Positions 53,921-62,172 of a stretch of DNA of 64,000 nt are shown in pieces (position 1 is the first letter of the stretch; each line of letters starts with the position of its first letter). The stretch lies in NCBI GenBank assembly GCA_951813575.1, contig OX638375.1, positions 1,527,001 to 1,591,000 of the forward strand, written 5' to 3'. The DNA comes from Candidatus Binatia bacterium (GTDB taxonomy: Bacteria; Desulfobacterota; Binatia; UBA9968; JAJDTQ01). Both the position numbers and the translations under genes were made by a program. Below the pieces are notes generated by a model. It searched no databases. It saw nothing but the letters and a program-made list of their open reading frames with translations, and was not told the DNA's origin.

Positions 53921-54368
53921 GCTCAAGGTCAACGGCCAGGAGGTCCGGGTGGAGGCACCGGACACGGCGCTGCTGCTGGACGTGTTGCGGGAACGGCTGG
54001 CCCTGACCGGCGCCAAGCGCGGGTGCGAGACCAGCCACTGCGGCTGCTGCACCGTGCGGGTGGACGGCATGGCGGTCCACAGTTGCGTGGTGCTGGCCGT
54101 GCGCTGCGAGGGAAAAGCGATCGCTACCGTGGAGGGATGCGGCGACGGCATGGAGCTCGACCGGCTCCAGCGATTGTTCCTGGAGCACGGCGCCGTCCAG
54201 TGCGGCTATTGCGGACCGGGAATGCTCATGGCCGCCCAGGCCCTGCTGGAGCAGAACCCCGCCCCGACCCTCGACGAAGTGAAGAAGGGACTGGACGGCA
54301 ATCTGTGCCGCTGCACGGGATACACCCCGATCTTCGACGCCATCCTGGCATACGGCCGCGGTGAGTAG
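53907..54368 (+). CDS. Molybdenum hydroxylase [2Fe-2S] small subunit (CoxS family)
   Basis: This 153-residue iron-sulfur subunit has a plant-ferredoxin-type cluster motif C-E-T-S-H-C-G-C-C and its fourth Cys in V-H-S-C. The C-terminal helical cluster has C-G-Y-C-G-P-G-M and C-R-C-T-G-Y. Both [2Fe-2S] sites are complete. ATG at 53907 is inside the end of the medium-subunit gene; a longer frame from 53616 is a shadow. Its stop overlaps the GTG start of the transporter gene by eight bases. Confidence 0.92.
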   Translation: MALLELKVNGQEVRVEAPDTALLLDVLRERLALTGAKRGCETSHCGCCTVRVDGMAVHSCVVLAVRCEGKAIATVEGCGDGMELDRLQRLFLEHGAVQCGYCGPGMLMAAQALLEQNPAPTLDEVKKGLDGNLCRCTGYTPIFDAILAYGRGE

Positions 54369-55896
54369 CGCACCACAGCACACCGCCCCCGCATCCAACA
54401 GAGCCCCCGTCGCCGTCGCCGGGGTGATGGTGGCGGTCTTTCTCTTCGCCATCGACGCCACCATCGTGAGCAGCGCCATGCCCACGGTGGTCTCCCAACT
54501 CGGCGGCCTCGACCTCTACAGTTGGGTCTTCTCCGTCTATATGCTCACCTCGGCACTGGCCACGCCGATCTTCGGCAAGCTCTCGGACCTCTACAGCCGG
54601 CGCACCCTGATATTGCTTGCCATCGGGACCTTCGTCCTGGGCTCGGTGGCGTGCGGCGCGGCCCAGAGCATGACGCAGCTCATCGTCTTCCGCGCCGTGC
54701 AAGGCATGGGCGGCGGCGCGGTGTACGCCCTCGCGTTCATCATCGTGGGGGTGGTTTTCCCCGCCGAACAGCGCGCGCGGATGCAGGGGCTCATCGCCAG
54801 CGTCTGGGGCGTTGCCTCCGTGCTCGGCCCGGCCGGCGGCGGGTTCATCGCCGAGTACTGGGACTGGCGCTGGATCTTCTGGATCAATCTGCCCCTCGGA
54901 GTCACCGCGGCCGGGCTCATCATCGCCGGTTTTCGGGAGCAGCGCACCGAAGGCGCGCGCCGGTCGCTGGATCTGGCGGGCGCCGCGATCCTCCTCTCCA
55001 CCCTGATGCTGCTGTTTTACGGCCTTCTGGTAGCCGCCAACCAGGTCGACCTCGTCACCGCGGAGTCCTTCGTCGTGGTGGCGGGGGTCGTCGTGCTGCT
55101 GGCGCTCTTCATCGCCATTGAAGGCAAGACCAGGGACCCGTTGCTGCCCATGGCGCTGTTCCGCATGCCCAGCTACAGCCGGCCCACCTACCTCAGCCTG
55201 CTTGCCGCCATGGGCATCTTCGGCGTCATCGGGTTCCTGCCGTTGTACGTCCAGGGCGCCCTGGGCGGCAGCGCCACGCAGGCCGGTCTCACCCTCCTGC
55301 CCTTGAGCGTGGGGTGGACAGCCGGAAGCCTTACCGCCGGCCGGGTCGCTCCCGTCTGGGGGTACCGCAACGTCTGCGCCACGGGAATGGCCCTGATGGT
55401 CACGGGCTACATCCCGTTCATGGTGCTGGAAGAGGCCGGCGGCATGATCGTCATGCTGATCGCGACCAGCGCGGCCGGCACGGGCATGGGGATGACCAAC
55501 GTCACCGCGCTGGTGGCCGCCCAGAACGCGGTGCCGTTCGGGAATCTCGGAGTCGCCACCTCCACGGTCATGCTGTTCCGCACCATCGGCGGCGCCCTCA
55601 TCCTCAGCATCATGGGCAGCATCCTGCTGCAACGCATGAACGCCACCTTCACGGTCATCGCCGCGGACCTGAAGGCCTCTGTACCGGAATCGGTGCTTCA
55701 AAAGCTCCTGAACCCGCAGAACCTCCTCGATCCCGCCACCCGCACGCAGATACCCGCCGATATCATGCCCACGCTCATCGGCGCCCTCGTGAACGCGCTG
55801 TGGTGGGCCTTTCTGGTGGGGCTGGCGGCCGCGGTGGCAGGGCTGGTGCTGAGCTGCTTCCTGGAGGGCAAGCGGACGGCGCAAGCTGATAGTTAG
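54361..55896 (+). CDS. MFS transporter, DHA2 (EmrB/QacA) type, 14 TM
   Basis: This 511-residue membrane protein has about fourteen helices. The DHA2 signatures are F-A-I-D-A-T-I-V-S-S-A-M-P (motif D1) near residue 25, G-K-L-S-D-L-Y-S-R-R (loop 2-3) and G-P-A-G-G-G-F-I-A-E (motif C, antiporter). It would export a hydrophobic or amphiphilic compound by proton antiport. It starts with GTG inside the end of the iron-sulfur subunit gene and is therefore coupled to the molybdenum hydroxylase. A substrate or product of that enzyme is the likely cargo, or it gives protection from it. Confidence 0.87.
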   Translation: MSSAPQHTAPASNRAPVAVAGVMVAVFLFAIDATIVSSAMPTVVSQLGGLDLYSWVFSVYMLTSALATPIFGKLSDLYSRRTLILLAIGTFVLGSVACGAAQSMTQLIVFRAVQGMGGGAVYALAFIIVGVVFPAEQRARMQGLIASVWGVASVLGPAGGGFIAEYWDWRWIFWINLPLGVTAAGLIIAGFREQRTEGARRSLDLAGAAILLSTLMLLFYGLLVAANQVDLVTAESFVVVAGVVVLLALFIAIEGKTRDPLLPMALFRMPSYSRPTYLSLLAAMGIFGVIGFLPLYVQGALGGSATQAGLTLLPLSVGWTAGSLTAGRVAPVWGYRNVCATGMALMVTGYIPFMVLEEAGGMIVMLIATSAAGTGMGMTNVTALVAAQNAVPFGNLGVATSTVMLFRTIGGALILSIMGSILLQRMNATFTVIAADLKASVPESVLQKLLNPQNLLDPATRTQIPADIMPTLIGALVNALWWAFLVGLAAAVAGLVLSCFLEGKRTAQADS

Positions 55897-55974
55897 CCTA
55901 CATACAACACGTACCGGGTGTGGCTTTTGGCTCCCTTGGCGAACTGTTTCAAAGACTCGACCGCACCATCCTTG

Positions 55975-56502
55975 TTAGTCCTGCCCCGCGAGCAATTCCT
56001 CCAATGCATACAGCGTCTTCTGTGGGAATTGTTCCAACGGGTAGTAGCGGGTCACGATATCCAGCGCCGCTCGATAGTCGGTGAGGTTGAGGTAGCGGAG
56101 AAGAAAACGCACGTCGTCTTCGTCATGAAATACCTCACCGAGACGCATCGCGAGGCACTTCATGGCCAACAGGTACTCGGGGGCGGCGGTCAAGACGCGC
56201 AGGTTGGAAGATTCCAGGTATGGGTGGAAATCGCCCTTGTCGCTCAGGTAGCCCTTGACGGCGTGATTGAGCCAATCGGGGGGCAACCCGGACGCGGCGG
56301 CAATGCGTTGGGCGGCTTCGCGTACCTGCCTGGCCGGCATGAAGAACGCGTCGATATCCTTCGTGGATCGGCGCGCGTCGAAAACGAGGCACATGACCGC
56401 GCCTCCCACGAGGTACAACTCCCCGGTAACTCCCTTGCGGGAGAGTTCATCGTTCAGTTGCCGGAAGAGCCGTTCGATGTCCCGTTTGGAGTACTCCACC
56501 AT
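55975..56502 (-). CDS. Nucleotidyltransferase-fold protein (DUF6036-like), toxin candidate
   Basis: This 175-residue protein has a minimal nucleotidyltransferase motif: L-V-G-G-A-V-M-C-L near residue 30, then R-R-S-T-K-D-I-D-A-F-F (the D-x-D/E acidic pair with the T-K-D-I-D signature). A helical half contains D-E-D-D-V-R-F-L-L. The DUF6036 / AbiEii-like families transfer nucleotides to tRNA or proteins and often act as toxins. Its ATG overlaps by one base the stop of a ribbon-helix-helix gene, the arrangement of type II/VII toxin-antitoxin pairs. Whether it is toxic is not shown by sequence. Confidence 0.75.
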   Translation of the reverse strand: MVEYSKRDIERLFRQLNDELSRKGVTGELYLVGGAVMCLVFDARRSTKDIDAFFMPARQVREAAQRIAAASGLPPDWLNHAVKGYLSDKGDFHPYLESSNLRVLTAAPEYLLAMKCLAMRLGEVFHDEDDVRFLLRYLNLTDYRAALDIVTRYYPLEQFPQKTLYALEELLAGQD

Positions 56503-56993
56503 CAGATCCGCTGCCCGACGCTGCTGTCGACGAACAGATTTCGACGCCGAAAAGGCGCCGGCGAGTTGGTCAAGAGGTACAAGCGCAAGCTCTTCAACGA
56601 CGAGGCGAACCAGGGCCGCTCCAACGCGCGGACCGTGTTTGTCCAGGCGGGAGGAACGGCTCCCTTATACATCGCTGTGTGCTCGATCATCGCTGCAAGG
56701 TAGTTGGCTTCGAACGACGGCAGACTGAATTCCGGGGCGTGCTGGACGGCTTGCTCGAAGTCCTTCCGATTCAGCCTTTCGAGCAGGTCCTGGACCTCCG
56801 CGAGTATGTACGCGCGAGCATGAGAACGGATCGAGAGCTCCCGGCAGAGATCTTGAAACTGTCGCTCGACGGGCGGGAGCACCAGGTTCAGCACCCAATT
56901 GGACACGTCCATGCCTGCGCTTGCCGCGCGTTCCTGGATACGAGCCTTGTCTTCCGCGCTGATTCGGATCTGAAGCTGCCGGTTCTTGCTCAC
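56502..56993 (-). CDS. Ribbon-helix-helix protein with conserved C-terminal domain, antitoxin candidate
   Basis: This roughly 163-residue protein has an N-terminal ribbon-helix-helix (R-Q-L-Q-I-R-I-S-A-E-D-K-A-R-I, then M-D-V-S-N-W-V). About 110 residues of helical domain follow, ending P-A-P-F-R-R-R-N-L-F-V-D-S-S-V. I recall this F-R-R-R-N-x-F-x-D ending in proteins encoded before nucleotidyltransferase genes, which supports the pairing. Starts are GTG at 56993, 56999 or 57002; none has a clear ribosome site, and 56993 is chosen for domain fit. Its promoter contains a perfect palindrome, so autorepression is likely. Confidence 0.7.
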   Translation of the reverse strand: MSKNRQLQIRISAEDKARIQERAASAGMDVSNWVLNLVLPPVERQFQDLCRELSIRSHARAYILAEVQDLLERLNRKDFEQAVQHAPEFSLPSFEANYLAAMIEHTAMYKGAVPPAWTNTVRALERPWFASSLKSLRLYLLTNSPAPFRRRNLFVDSSVGQRI

Positions 56994-57024
56994 TGACACC
57001 ACGGTAGCGGGCACCGAACAAACT

Positions 57025-57043
57025 GTCAATACGATGTATTGAC
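57025..57043 (-). promoter_or_regulatory. Palindromic operator over the toxin-antitoxin promoter
   Basis: GTCAATAC-GAT-GTATTGAC on the plus strand is a perfect 8+8 inverted repeat. Read on the minus strand it contains TTGACA (57029-57024), the probable -35 of the ribbon-helix-helix gene, so binding there would block RNA polymerase. Confidence 0.65.
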
Positions 57044-57072
57044 GTAAGGACGGAAACAGGCTCAAGTCCACA

Positions 57073-57101
57073 TTGACGTTCCCGGCACTCTTGTCTATGC
57101 T
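57073..57101 (+). promoter_or_regulatory. Sigma-70 promoter for the hydrolase / LLM monooxygenase unit
   Basis: TTGACG (57073-57078), a 17-base spacer and TATGCT (57096-57101) lie 46 bases before the hydrolase GTG. Spacing is ideal and both boxes are close to consensus. Confidence 0.55.
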
Positions 57102-57147
57102 GCACGCAGCCCGACACCCATCTTGAAACGCCAGACCGGAGGAGCCA

Positions 57148-57942
57148 GTGACAACAACGCCCGCCTTCACCGAAGAGACCCTCGACATAGCCGGTACATC
57201 CCTGCAACTGCGGCGCGGAGGCTCGGGAGAGCCGTTGCTTATCCTCCACGGTGAGTTGGGCGTACCCGACTGGCTGCAGGCCCACGAGCTTCTGGCCAAG
57301 CATTACTCCGTATATGTTCCGTCCCTGCCGGGATTCGGCACCTCGTCGTTTCCGGATTGGTTGATGTCGGTCCGGGACCTGTCCACGTGGGTGAGCTGGT
57401 TCGTGCGGGCCCACGGCCTGTCGACTCCGCTCAATGTCATCGGGTTTTCCCTGGGAGGCTGGATCGCCGCCGAGCTTGCCACCGCCAACAGCCACATCTT
57501 CTCCAAAATGGTTCTGGTGGGCGCGGGCGGCATCAAGCCGCGGGAGGGGGAGATCTGGGACTACTTCCTGCACTCCGCCAAGGAGGCTTTTCAACAGTCC
57601 TTTCACGACCACGAATCGGCCGAATACCTGAAATACTACGGCAAGGACTGGACCCCGGACGAGGCCGACCAGGTCGAGACCAACCGGGAGGCGGCCATCC
57701 GCTACCTCTGGCGTCCCTACATGCACAGCATCACGTTGCCGGACCTCCTCCCGGCCATCGCGACTCCGACCCTGCTCGTATGGGGCAGGCAGGACGGCAT
57801 TGTCCCCATCAGTAGTTGCGAGCTCTACAAGGAAGGAATACCCGGTGCCCGTGCCGCTGTCCTCGAAGAGTGCGGACATATGCCCGAGATGGAGAAACCG
57901 GAAGAGTTCACCAAGACGGTCCTTGAATTCCTGGGAGGTTGA
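57148..57942 (+). CDS. Alpha/beta hydrolase preceding two LLM monooxygenases
   Basis: This 264-residue alpha/beta-fold hydrolase has L-H-G-E-L-G-V-P-D as the oxyanion stretch (the usual H-G-G replaced by H-G-E), nucleophile elbow I-G-F-S-L-G-G-W, acid in W-G-R-Q-D-G-I-V-P and His in E-E-C-G-H-M-P-E-M-E-K-P. It starts with GTG after a GGAGGAG site and ends five bases before the first LLM gene, so the three are one operon. Hydrolases beside luciferase-like monooxygenases usually open the ester or lactone formed by oxidation. The exact reaction is unknown. Confidence 0.83.
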   Translation: MTTTPAFTEETLDIAGTSLQLRRGGSGEPLLILHGELGVPDWLQAHELLAKHYSVYVPSLPGFGTSSFPDWLMSVRDLSTWVSWFVRAHGLSTPLNVIGFSLGGWIAAELATANSHIFSKMVLVGAGGIKPREGEIWDYFLHSAKEAFQQSFHDHESAEYLKYYGKDWTPDEADQVETNREAAIRYLWRPYMHSITLPDLLPAIATPTLLVWGRQDGIVPISSCELYKEGIPGARAAVLEECGHMPEMEKPEEFTKTVLEFLGG

Positions 57943-57947
57943 TATCG

Positions 57948-59183
57948 ATGTTCATAGGCCATTTTACGGAGCAACCCTGGCAGAAGGAAGACTGGCCCGC
58001 GGCCTGGGGGTCCGGCGTCATGGAGGTGAGCAACAGCGAGTACGACCCGCTTCGTGCTTCCGGCCTCTACAACCGCTACCTGGACGAGAAGGTCTACGCC
58101 GAGGAGATGGGCTTCGACGGGATCATGGTCAACGAGCACCACAGCGCCCCGTTCTGCATGAACAGCGTGGCCAACGTGACCTCCTCCATTCTCGCCCGCA
58201 TCACCCAGAAGGCCAAGATCCTGATCCTCGGCAACATCCTGCCCATCCACGACGACCCCCTGTGGCTGGCCGAGCAGATCGCGATGATCGACGTGATTTC
58301 CAAGGGCCGCCTGATCCCCGGCGTGGTACGCGGCGGCGGCAGCGAGAGCCTGACCCACAACGTGCCGCCGCACTTCAACCGGGAGCGCTTCGAGGAGGCC
58401 CACGACTTCCTGGTCAAGACATGGACCACCCCCGGCCCGTTCCGCTGGGAGGGCAAGCACTTCCACTACCGGTACGTGAACCCCTGGGCGGTGCCGTTGC
58501 AGAAGCCCTACCCGCCCATCTGGGTGCCCGGCACTTCCAGCCGGGAGACCGTGGAGTGGGCGGCCCGCCATCGTTATCCCTACATCATGCTGGCCAGCCA
58601 GATCGATCTGACCCAGCAGATGTACAAGATCTACTATGATACCGCCCGGGAAGAGGGTTACGAAGCCGGGCCCCAGCATCTCGGCTTCATGTTCTTCTTC
58701 CACGTGGAGGAAACGGAGAAACGGGCCATGGAGGTGGGCCGGACCCTGACTCAAGGCGTGCGGAGCCCTTACGATCCCGGTGCGCAGAGGCCGCGGCCCT
58801 ATATCGCGGGCCCCCCGGGAATCGCCACGCGCAGCGCCCGGGCCCTCCGGCGCAAGATGACGGCCGCGGACTCGTCCGGCCGCACCCGAGCGGGCGCCAG
58901 GGCGACCTTCGAAGACCAGGTGGCCACCCACGGCATGGTCGTCGGCACTCCCGACAGCGTCATCCCCAAGGTGCGCTACATCATGGAACAACTGCGGCCG
59001 GGGACCATCATCTTCCGCACCGGCGACGGCGCCATGGACCACGAGTCGCAGATGCGCACCCTGAAGCTCATGGGCGAAGAGGTCATGCCCAAGCTTCGGG
59101 AGATCGCCGACGAGCTGGGCCTCCCCGGCCCTTACGATATCGACCCCAGGACCAACGAGCCGCTGGCCGCCATGGCTTCATAG
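57948..59183 (+). CDS. LLM-class flavin-dependent oxidoreductase 1
   Basis: This 411-residue bacterial-luciferase-like TIM-barrel enzyme has E-E-M-G-F-D-G-I-M-V-N-E-H-H near residue 55, L-I-L-G-N-I-L-P-I-H-D-D-P, G-R-L-I-P-G-V-V-R-G-G-G (flavin phosphate region) and P-P-I-W-V-P-G-T-S-S. It would use reduced FMN (or F420) to oxygenate or reduce a small organic substrate. The start at ATG 57948 follows GGGAGG of the upstream gene's end; a TTG at 57939 is a less likely alternative. It is a close tandem paralogue of the next gene, and the two may form a heterodimer as in luciferase. Confidence 0.88.
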   Translation: MFIGHFTEQPWQKEDWPAAWGSGVMEVSNSEYDPLRASGLYNRYLDEKVYAEEMGFDGIMVNEHHSAPFCMNSVANVTSSILARITQKAKILILGNILPIHDDPLWLAEQIAMIDVISKGRLIPGVVRGGGSESLTHNVPPHFNRERFEEAHDFLVKTWTTPGPFRWEGKHFHYRYVNPWAVPLQKPYPPIWVPGTSSRETVEWAARHRYPYIMLASQIDLTQQMYKIYYDTAREEGYEAGPQHLGFMFFFHVEETEKRAMEVGRTLTQGVRSPYDPGAQRPRPYIAGPPGIATRSARALRRKMTAADSSGRTRAGARATFEDQVATHGMVVGTPDSVIPKVRYIMEQLRPGTIIFRTGDGAMDHESQMRTLKLMGEEVMPKLREIADELGLPGPYDIDPRTNEPLAAMAS

Positions 59184-59212
59184 CGGCCCTGCTGCAGCCC
59201 GGGAGGTACCTG

Positions 59213-60448
59213 ATGTTCATCGGCCACTTCACCGAAGAGCCCTGGCAGGTAGACAACTGGCCCGACGAATGGGGCACCGGCATCCACAAGGTCAGCAACG
59301 CCGAGTACGACCCCAAACGCGCCGCCAACCTGTACAACCGCTACCTCGACGAGAAGATCTACGCGGAGGAGGTGGGTTTCGACGGGCTGATGGTCAACGA
59401 GCACCACAGCGCGCCCTTCTGCATGAACGGCGTCGCCAACGTACAGGCGTCGATCCTCGCCCGCATCACCAGCAAGGTGAAGATCCTGCTGCTCGGCAAC
59501 ATCCTGCCCATCCACGACGACCCGCTGTGGCTGGCCGAGCAGCTCGCCATGATCGACGTCATCTCCCGCGGCCGGCTGATCCCGGGAATCGTGCGGGGCT
59601 CCGGCGGCGAGAGCATCAGCCACAACATCCCGCCCCACTACAACCGCGAGCGCTTCGAGGAGGCCCACGACTTCCTCATCAAGACCTGGACCACGCCCGG
59701 TCCCTTCCGCTGGGAGAGCAAGCACTACCAATACCGCTACGTCAATCCGTGGGCAGTCCCGTATCAGAAGCCTCATCCGCCCATCTGGGTGCCAGGCACC
59801 TCCAGCCGGGAGACCGTGGAGTGGTGCGCCCGGCACCGCTATCCCTACGTCATGCTCTCGACGCAGCTCGAGCTCACCCGCGAGATGTTCAAGGTCTACT
59901 ACGAGACGGCGGAGGAGGAAGGCTACGCGGCCGGCCCGCAGCACATGGGCTACATGTTCTTCGTGCACGTGGAGGAGACGAAGGCCAGGGCCATGGAGGT
60001 TGGGCGCACCCTGACTCAGGGGGTCCGGAGCCCCTTCGACCCGGGCGTCCAGAGGCCCATCCCGTGGATCATGAGCCCTCCGGGCCTGAACAGCCGGAAG
60101 GCGGTGGCCCTGCGCCGGCAGATGACGGCGCCCGACGCCACGGGGAAGACCCGGGCCGGCGCGCTGGCCTCCTTCGAAGACCAGGTCGCCACCCGGGGCA
60201 TGATCGTCGGCACCCCCGAGCAATGCGTCGAGGACATACGCTACATCATGGAGTACCTGCGCCCCGGCATCATCATCTTCCGCACCGGAGACGGCGCCAT
60301 GGACCACGAGTCGCAGATGCGCACACTGAAACTCATGGGCGAGGAGGTCCTGCCGGCCATGCGCGAGATCGCCAAGGAGTTGGACCTGCCCGGACCTTAC
60401 GAAGTGGACCCCGCCACCAACGAGGCGGTGGAGGCGTTGGCGTCCTGA
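59213..60448 (+). CDS. LLM-class flavin-dependent oxidoreductase 2
   Basis: This 411-residue protein is colinear with the preceding gene product without large gaps. It keeps V-N-E-H-H-S-A-P-F-C-M-N, L-L-L-G-N-I-L-P-I-H-D-D-P, G-R-L-I-P-G-I-V-R-G-S-G and I-I-F-R-T-G-D-G-A-M-D-H-E-S. Differences cluster in surface helices and around residue 300. GGGAGG lies six bases before the ATG, 29 bases after the first gene. The pair arose by tandem duplication. It may be the second subunit of a heterodimer or an enzyme of shifted specificity. Confidence 0.88.
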   Translation: MFIGHFTEEPWQVDNWPDEWGTGIHKVSNAEYDPKRAANLYNRYLDEKIYAEEVGFDGLMVNEHHSAPFCMNGVANVQASILARITSKVKILLLGNILPIHDDPLWLAEQLAMIDVISRGRLIPGIVRGSGGESISHNIPPHYNRERFEEAHDFLIKTWTTPGPFRWESKHYQYRYVNPWAVPYQKPHPPIWVPGTSSRETVEWCARHRYPYVMLSTQLELTREMFKVYYETAEEEGYAAGPQHMGYMFFVHVEETKARAMEVGRTLTQGVRSPFDPGVQRPIPWIMSPPGLNSRKAVALRRQMTAPDATGKTRAGALASFEDQVATRGMIVGTPEQCVEDIRYIMEYLRPGIIIFRTGDGAMDHESQMRTLKLMGEEVLPAMREIAKELDLPGPYEVDPATNEAVEALAS

Positions 60449-60515
60449 CGCACAGGGTGGACGCGATCTAGCGTGTTGACGCCTCGTCGGATTTCATCCC
60501 GAAGGCAACCTCGGC

Positions 60516-61670
60516 ATGCGTGGCGACACCTTCGATGCCCTGGTCATCGGCGGCGGAATCAACGGTCTTTCCGCGCTCTACCACCTCGCCCGCCTGGGCG
60601 CAAAACGGCTCGGACTGGTCGAGCGCTTCTCCATCGGACATGATCGCGGCAGCTCGCACGGCGCAGCCCGCATCACGCGCAGCGCCTACGGCGCGCCGGA
60701 GTACGTCCGCCTCATGCAGTGGGTGCACGCGGAAGAGTGGCCCCGGCTCGAAAGAGACGCCGGCAGGCGCCTCCTGTACCCGAATCGCGGGCTTTTCATC
60801 GGCCCCCCTTGCGAATACTTCAACAAGTACATTCAGGCGGTGCAGCAAGAGGGCGTGGATGTGGAAGCCATCACGCCAGGCGAGGCGCGGGCGTCGTATC
60901 CCCAGTTCACCTTCGAGAACGTCGAAACCGTCCTGCTCGACAAGACCTCGGCCATCGTCTCCGCCAAGGAGACCGTGGAGTCACTGGCCGCGTTGGCCCG
61001 AGATAACGACGTGCGGCTGCTCGAGAATACCGTCGTCCACGAGATCGACCCGGTTACCGACCCCATCACCGTGGCGACCAGCGCAGGGAGCCTCAGGGCC
61101 GAGCGCATGGTCGTGGCCGCGGGCGCCTGGGCCCGGGACCTGCTGCCGTTCCTCGCGTCCAGGCTCACCGTGGCCCGTCAGACGGTAGGATACTTCACAC
61201 CCGCCGGAAGTCCGGATGCCTACCAACCCGGCCCTTTTCCGGTGTGGATGTATATGGGGGAAGAGAACGACGTGTTCTACGGGATGCCGGAATTCGGCCG
61301 CGCCGGCGTCAAGGTGGCGCGCCACATAAGATACGGAACGGACGACGATCCCGACACCGCGCCGGATTCCGTCCAGGAAGACAAGATCGACGATCTGGAC
61401 CGCTTCATTTCGGGGTTCTTCTCTTCCACGGCATGGACCCTCGCCGACGCCGAGCATTGCCTCTACACGGTTTCGCCGAACGAGGACTTCATCATCGACC
61501 TGCATCCCGACAACCCGCGCATCGCCATCGGGGCCGGCTTCTCGGGCCACGGGTTCAAGTTCGGCCCCCTCACCGGAAGGCTGCTGGCTGAACTGGCGTG
61601 GGACGGGCAAATGTCCATCCCCGAAGCCGCAACGGCCCGACGGCTTTTCTCGCTGGCAGACAAGGGTTAG
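60516..61670 (+). CDS. Sarcosine-oxidase-like FAD-dependent amine oxidase (MSOX/MTOX family)
   Basis: This 384-residue flavoenzyme of the DAO family has a dinucleotide fold at the N-terminus (L-V-I-G-G-G-I-N-G-L-S) and R-G-S-S-H-G-A-A-R-I-T-R, typical of monomeric sarcosine and N-methyltryptophan oxidases. The C-terminal G-A-G-F-S-G-H-G-F-K-F-G-P closes the FAD site. Cys at about residue 315 (E-H-C-L-Y-T-V-S-P) matches the Cys that covalently binds FAD in MSOX. It would oxidise secondary amines or N-methyl amino acids to aldehyde or imine and hydrogen peroxide. It is 67 bases after the LLM pair and may be co-transcribed. Confidence 0.88.
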   Translation: MRGDTFDALVIGGGINGLSALYHLARLGAKRLGLVERFSIGHDRGSSHGAARITRSAYGAPEYVRLMQWVHAEEWPRLERDAGRRLLYPNRGLFIGPPCEYFNKYIQAVQQEGVDVEAITPGEARASYPQFTFENVETVLLDKTSAIVSAKETVESLAALARDNDVRLLENTVVHEIDPVTDPITVATSAGSLRAERMVVAAGAWARDLLPFLASRLTVARQTVGYFTPAGSPDAYQPGPFPVWMYMGEENDVFYGMPEFGRAGVKVARHIRYGTDDDPDTAPDSVQEDKIDDLDRFISGFFSSTAWTLADAEHCLYTVSPNEDFIIDLHPDNPRIAIGAGFSGHGFKFGPLTGRLLAELAWDGQMSIPEAATARRLFSLADKG

Positions 61671-61679
61671 CGCCCCCGC

Positions 61680-62159
61680 TCATGACGTGAAGTCGACTTC
61701 GTACAGGTCGTAGTGCGACTTGTGCATGCCCAGGCTGTCGTAGGTCTGTTGGGCGATGGTGTTGGTGCGCTCCACATACAGCCTTATGCCGCAGACGTCG
61801 CCGCGGGCGCCCGCAAGGCTCAGCACATGGCCGTACATCGCGCGATATACGCCCCGACGCCGCCAGCCGGCATCGACATAAACGCTCTGGATCCACCAGA
61901 AGGTGGCGTTGCGCCAATCGCTCCACTCACAGGTGATGAGCAGACTTCCCACGACCGGGGCGGTGCCGCCTTCCGCGGCGTCGGCAACGGCCACCAGGTA
62001 GAAGCCCTTCTGCGGCGCATCGAACACGCCGGCTATACCCTGCCGCAGCGTCGTCGCATCCAGCGTTTTGCCTTCCGTCTCCAGTGCCATCGCCTGCTGG
62101 AACGCTGCGATGCGTTCTACGTCTGCCAAGGTTGCATTTCGCACGCGTAGGCCGGTCAT
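61680..62159 (-). CDS. GNAT-family N-acetyltransferase
   Basis: This 159-residue acetyltransferase has a typical first strand R-V-R-N-A-T-L-A-D-V-E-R-I, a central I-Q-S-V-Y-V-D-A-G-W-R-R-R-G-V-Y (acetyl-CoA loop of motif A) and L-Y-V-E-R-T-N-T-I-A-Q-Q-T-Y-D-S-L-G-M (motif B). Acceptor unknown; resistance or protein modification roles are possible. It converges on the sarcosine-oxidase-like gene and ends nine bases after it. The arylesterase gene lies upstream on the same strand with a 13-base gap, so the two may share a transcript. Confidence 0.85.
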   Translation of the reverse strand: MTGLRVRNATLADVERIAAFQQAMALETEGKTLDATTLRQGIAGVFDAPQKGFYLVAVADAAEGGTAPVVGSLLITCEWSDWRNATFWWIQSVYVDAGWRRRGVYRAMYGHVLSLAGARGDVCGIRLYVERTNTIAQQTYDSLGMHKSHYDLYEVDFTS

Positions 62160-62172
62160 GGCATTTGACCCC

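Noticed and set aside
60449-60515. Promoter before the sarcosine-oxidase-like gene
   Set aside because: A TTGACG is present but no -10 stands at a usable distance.
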